Origin: Petroclostridium sp. X23
GTDB lineage: Bacteria > Bacillota > Clostridia > SK-Y3
DNA length: 64,000 nt
Assembly: GCF_030013905.1 (NCBI RefSeq)
Contig: NZ_CP124862.1
Location: 5,211,051-5,275,050, forward strand
Direction: 5' to 3'
The stretch's first letter is position 1, and each line of letters begins with the position of its first letter. Below are positions 61,512 through 64,000 of the stretch, piece after piece. The notes beneath the pieces are model-generated. The model ran no database searches, had not been told where the DNA came from, and was given only the letters and a program-made list of their open reading frames with translations. The position numbers and the translations under genes are program-made.

Positions 61512-62417
61512 ATGAGCGATCAGGCGCAAAAATTGAGAGAGATGATTAATAATTTAAAAAACCGTCCACTTGTGAGTCGTTCAGTCTCTGAAGAACAGGA
61601 AAAACGCAGATGCAGGGTTTTGACAATAACAAGTGGAAAAGGCGGAGTCGGCAAGACGAATATTTCTGTTAATCTGGCTCTGAATCTTAGTCAATTGGGT
61701 TACAGAGTTATTATTTTAGATGCTGATTTCGGATTGGCCAATATAGATATATTGTTTGGAGTTTCTCCGAACTACACATTATTGGATGTAGTAAATGACA
61801 GTAAAACAATCTTTGATATTATTACCGAAGGTCCGATGAACGTAAAATTCATATCCGGTGGTTCGGGATTGGAAGAAATGGTTCACTTGGAAAAGCAGCA
61901 GTTGGGAGCGCTTATTGAGAAAATAGAATCATTGGACCAGATAGCGGATATTGTGATCATTGATACAGGGGCGGGAATATCGGATAATGTGATAAGCTTT
62001 ACGCTAGCTAGTGATGAAATCATATTAGTTACGACTCCTGAGCCCACCTCTATCATGGATGCGTACGCATTAATAAAAACTGTATCAAATAAGGATAAGG
62101 AAAAAGATATTCAGCTTATCGTAAATCGTGCTGAAAGCGAGAAAGAGGCAATGATGACGATGAAGAAACTATCTTTTGCGTCAGAGAATTTTTTAGGAAT
62201 GAAACTCCAGCATCTAGGGTATTTATTATATGATATTAATGTAGTAAAGGCAATAAAGCAGCAGGAGCCTTTTATGATAAGCTATCCAAAATCAAATGCA
62301 TCTAAACAGATATATGAAATTGCATGTAAGCTAATGCAAACCGATAGCAGCAAATTAAGAAAATCTACAGGAATAAAAGCATTTTTTCGCAGATTAGTCA
62401 ATTTGGATAATGCATAA
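61512..62417 (+). CDS. flhG: MinD-like ATPase FlhG (FleN)
   Basis: ParA/MinD ATPase of 301 residues that partners with FlhF to set flagellar number and place. The deviant Walker A GKGGVGKTN begins at Gly42; a conserved DADFGLANIDIL and VIIDTGAGIS follow. The N-terminal QAQKLREMINN motif, which stimulates FlhF, is present. Confidence 0.94.
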   Translation: MSDQAQKLREMINNLKNRPLVSRSVSEEQEKRRCRVLTITSGKGGVGKTNISVNLALNLSQLGYRVIILDADFGLANIDILFGVSPNYTLLDVVNDSKTIFDIITEGPMNVKFISGGSGLEEMVHLEKQQLGALIEKIESLDQIADIVIIDTGAGISDNVISFTLASDEIILVTTPEPTSIMDAYALIKTVSNKDKEKDIQLIVNRAESEKEAMMTMKKLSFASENFLGMKLQHLGYLLYDINVVKAIKQQEPFMISYPKSNASKQIYEIACKLMQTDSSKLRKSTGIKAFFRRLVNLDNA

Positions 62418-62436
62418 CTAGAATAGGGATGATATA

Positions 62437-63108
62437 ATGAATGTAAATGAGATGATACCAGGAGCAAAACTTGATATAACTGTTATGAGTCACAGTGGCG
62501 TTGAACAAAAGCCTGTTTATGTAAGCCAATTGGAAGAAGTGTTAAAAGATGGGAGTATTGTGATTGATGCGCCCATACACGAAGGAAAACTCATACCTAT
62601 ATCAACCGGAAGTATGATAAAGGTTTGTTTTCTACATCCAAAAGGTTTTTTTTCCTTCAAGGGTGAGATTGCTCTAAGGACAAAACGGGATAACATTTTA
62701 GTACTTAAAGTAAAAATTATAGGGAATATTCATAAAATTCAAAGAAGAGAATATTTCAGATTTGAATGTTTGATGTCAGTTAGATTCAGAGTGGTGAAGT
62801 CTGAGGGAAAAGACAATAGTGATGATAGCTGGAATGAAGCCCTCATCAGGGACATTAGCGGTGGTGGGATGGGGTTGCTGACCAATAAGCCCTATCACAT
62901 TAACGATTTTATTGAAATTGAGTTCAATTTAGATGGTATTTCAATGAAATCAAAGAGTAAGATCGTCAGATGTCTTCTCTATGATCAAGATAGCTCGAAG
63001 TATGATGTTGGTATTTCTTTTCAAGGAATGAATACAAAAGATAGAGACAATATAATTAAGTTTATCTTTGAAAGGCAACGCAAATTAAGGCAAAAAGGAC
63101 TGGTATAA
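62437..63108 (+). CDS. PilZ domain flagellar brake protein (YcgR-like)
   Basis: A 223-residue protein: N-terminal YcgR-type domain (about 1-95), then a PilZ domain with the c-di-GMP motif RREYFR near 105 and DISGGGMG near 139. YcgR/YpfA-type proteins act on the motor when c-di-GMP rises. Its place between flhG and cheB supports motility control. Confidence 0.9.
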   Translation: MNVNEMIPGAKLDITVMSHSGVEQKPVYVSQLEEVLKDGSIVIDAPIHEGKLIPISTGSMIKVCFLHPKGFFSFKGEIALRTKRDNILVLKVKIIGNIHKIQRREYFRFECLMSVRFRVVKSEGKDNSDDSWNEALIRDISGGGMGLLTNKPYHINDFIEIEFNLDGISMKSKSKIVRCLLYDQDSSKYDVGISFQGMNTKDRDNIIKFIFERQRKLRQKGLV

Positions 63109-63109
63109 T

Positions 63110-64000
63110 ATGTCTATTAGAGTTTTAGTAGTTGACGATTCGGCATTTATAAGGAAAATAGTTACCGATATACTATCGGAAGATCCTTATATAAATGTGC
63201 TGGATATTGCGAGAAACGGTAGAGAAGCGTTGGATAAGATAAAGTTACTTTCACCGGATGTTGTGACGCTTGATGTTGAAATGCCTGTGATGGATGGGCT
63301 GGAATGTCTTAAAGAAATTATGAATGTAAAACCGGTACCGGTCATCATGGTCAGCAGTTTAACCACAGAAGGAGCAAATGCAACAATTAAAGCACTGGAA
63401 TTGGGAGCAATAGATTTCATTGCAAAGCCTCGTAATATATTTGACGTAGGAAATGAAAAAGTAAAAAAGGAAATTATTGAAAAGATTAAGATTGCTAAAA
63501 ATTCAATCGTCAGACCGAGTTCTTCTTTTGTACATTATACCCGCAGTGAGAAGAAAAAGGTAATAAACAGTCAAAAATTGAAGCATATTGTCGCAATCGG
63601 TACGTCAACAGGTGGCCCGAGAGCATTACAGCAAGTGATACCACCTATTCCCGGTAATATTCCTGCTGCTTTTGTGGTTGTACAGCATATGCCCCAGGGA
63701 TTTACAAAATCACTTGCAGCACGTTTAGACAGTATGAGCGAGCTAAATGTAAAAGAAGCGGAAGATGGAGATATTATTACATCAGGATATGCATATATTG
63801 CGCCTGGTAGCTATCATATGGTTTTTCAAAAGGAAAGCAATACAGGGCAAATCGTTATTCGTCTGAACAAAAATGCTCCGGAAGGAGGACATAGGCCATC
63901 GGTAAATGTAATGATGTCATCTTTAGCGGATACCGGTCAGAATAATATTATTGGGGTAATTATGACAGGTATGGGTGCTGACGGATGTGAAGGTTTGAAA
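63110..64000 (+). CDS. cheB: Chemotaxis response regulator protein-glutamate methylesterase CheB, 5' part
   Basis: The frame is open from ATG 63110 to the window edge (297 codons) and is truncated there. A receiver domain with Asp55 (VVTLDVEMPVMDG) precedes the methylesterase domain with its triad Ser166 (GTSTGGP), His193 (VVQHMPQG) and Asp291 (GMGADG). CheB demethylates chemoreceptors. cheA, cheW and others presumably follow outside. Confidence 0.95.
   Translation, partial: MSIRVLVVDDSAFIRKIVTDILSEDPYINVLDIARNGREALDKIKLLSPDVVTLDVEMPVMDGLECLKEIMNVKPVPVIMVSSLTTEGANATIKALELGAIDFIAKPRNIFDVGNEKVKKEIIEKIKIAKNSIVRPSSSFVHYTRSEKKKVINSQKLKHIVAIGTSTGGPRALQQVIPPIPGNIPAAFVVVQHMPQGFTKSLAARLDSMSELNVKEAEDGDIITSGYAYIAPGSYHMVFQKESNTGQIVIRLNKNAPEGGHRPSVNVMMSSLADTGQNNIIGVIMTGMGADGCEGLK

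Overview
The window looks like chromosomal DNA of an AT-rich, Gram-positive, endospore-forming and flagellated bacterium of the class Clostridia. The evidence is the pair spoIIGA-sigE followed by sigG beside ftsZ, a short-form HisG with HisZ, an anaerobic (glycyl radical) ribonucleotide reductase, a FliY-type switch protein and a B. subtilis-like fla/che gene order. I cannot name the genus. Nearly all genes lie on the + strand; only four genes at two loci point the other way. I see no prophage, transposase or CRISPR array.

Layout. 1-8.6 kb: division and cell wall cluster (end of murF, mraY, ftsW/spoVE, murG, murA, divIB, a DUF881 gene, sbp, ftsZ). 8.7-12 kb: sporulation genes (spoIIGA, sigE, sigG, ylmC-like). 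12.5-15.4 kb: nrdR and nrdD, with a tandem pair of NrdR boxes in front. 15.5-17.5 kb: a PHP phosphoesterase, an unlisted 47-residue reading frame on the minus strand, a bactofilin and a small Cys-rich protein. 17.6-22.8 kb: hisZ-G-H-A-F-IE, without hisD, hisC and hisB. 22.9-27.6 kb: DUF4363 and DUF421 membrane proteins (minus), an AlbA/Schlafen-type ATPase, an ECF-type membrane protein, tRNA-Val, murI and a CBM25-like protein. 27.7-32.4 kb: infC-rpmI-rplT behind an L20-type leader, ktrB-ktrA and a SpoU methyltransferase. 32.6-37.2 kb: dprA, topA, trmFO. 37.5 kb to the end: fla/che operon from flgB to cheB, cut by the window edge.

The clearest unexplained structure is in the spacers. About fifteen intergenic gaps carry degenerate tracts with an exact 7-bp period (units such as GTGAACT, TGGACAA, AATTATT, ACTCCCC). 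Many sit beside short GC-rich palindromic elements of at least three related families (TGTAGGGGCG ends; a GTGAAAAAGTGCTT core; CATGGGGACGGTTC arms). These repeats lie inside operons as well as between them (hisH-hisA, flgC-fliE, fliF-fliG, flhB-flhA), and one encodes the C-terminus of MurG. Three spacers where a related genome would usually have murD, ftsA or hisDCB are closed, and two of them hold nearly the same AT-rich heptamer tract.

Functionally the window joins peptidoglycan precursor synthesis and septation to the switch into sporulation (possible Spo0A boxes at spoIIGA and upstream of flgB), and carries almost the whole flagellar basal body, export gate, stator and switch, with c-di-GMP input through a PilZ protein.
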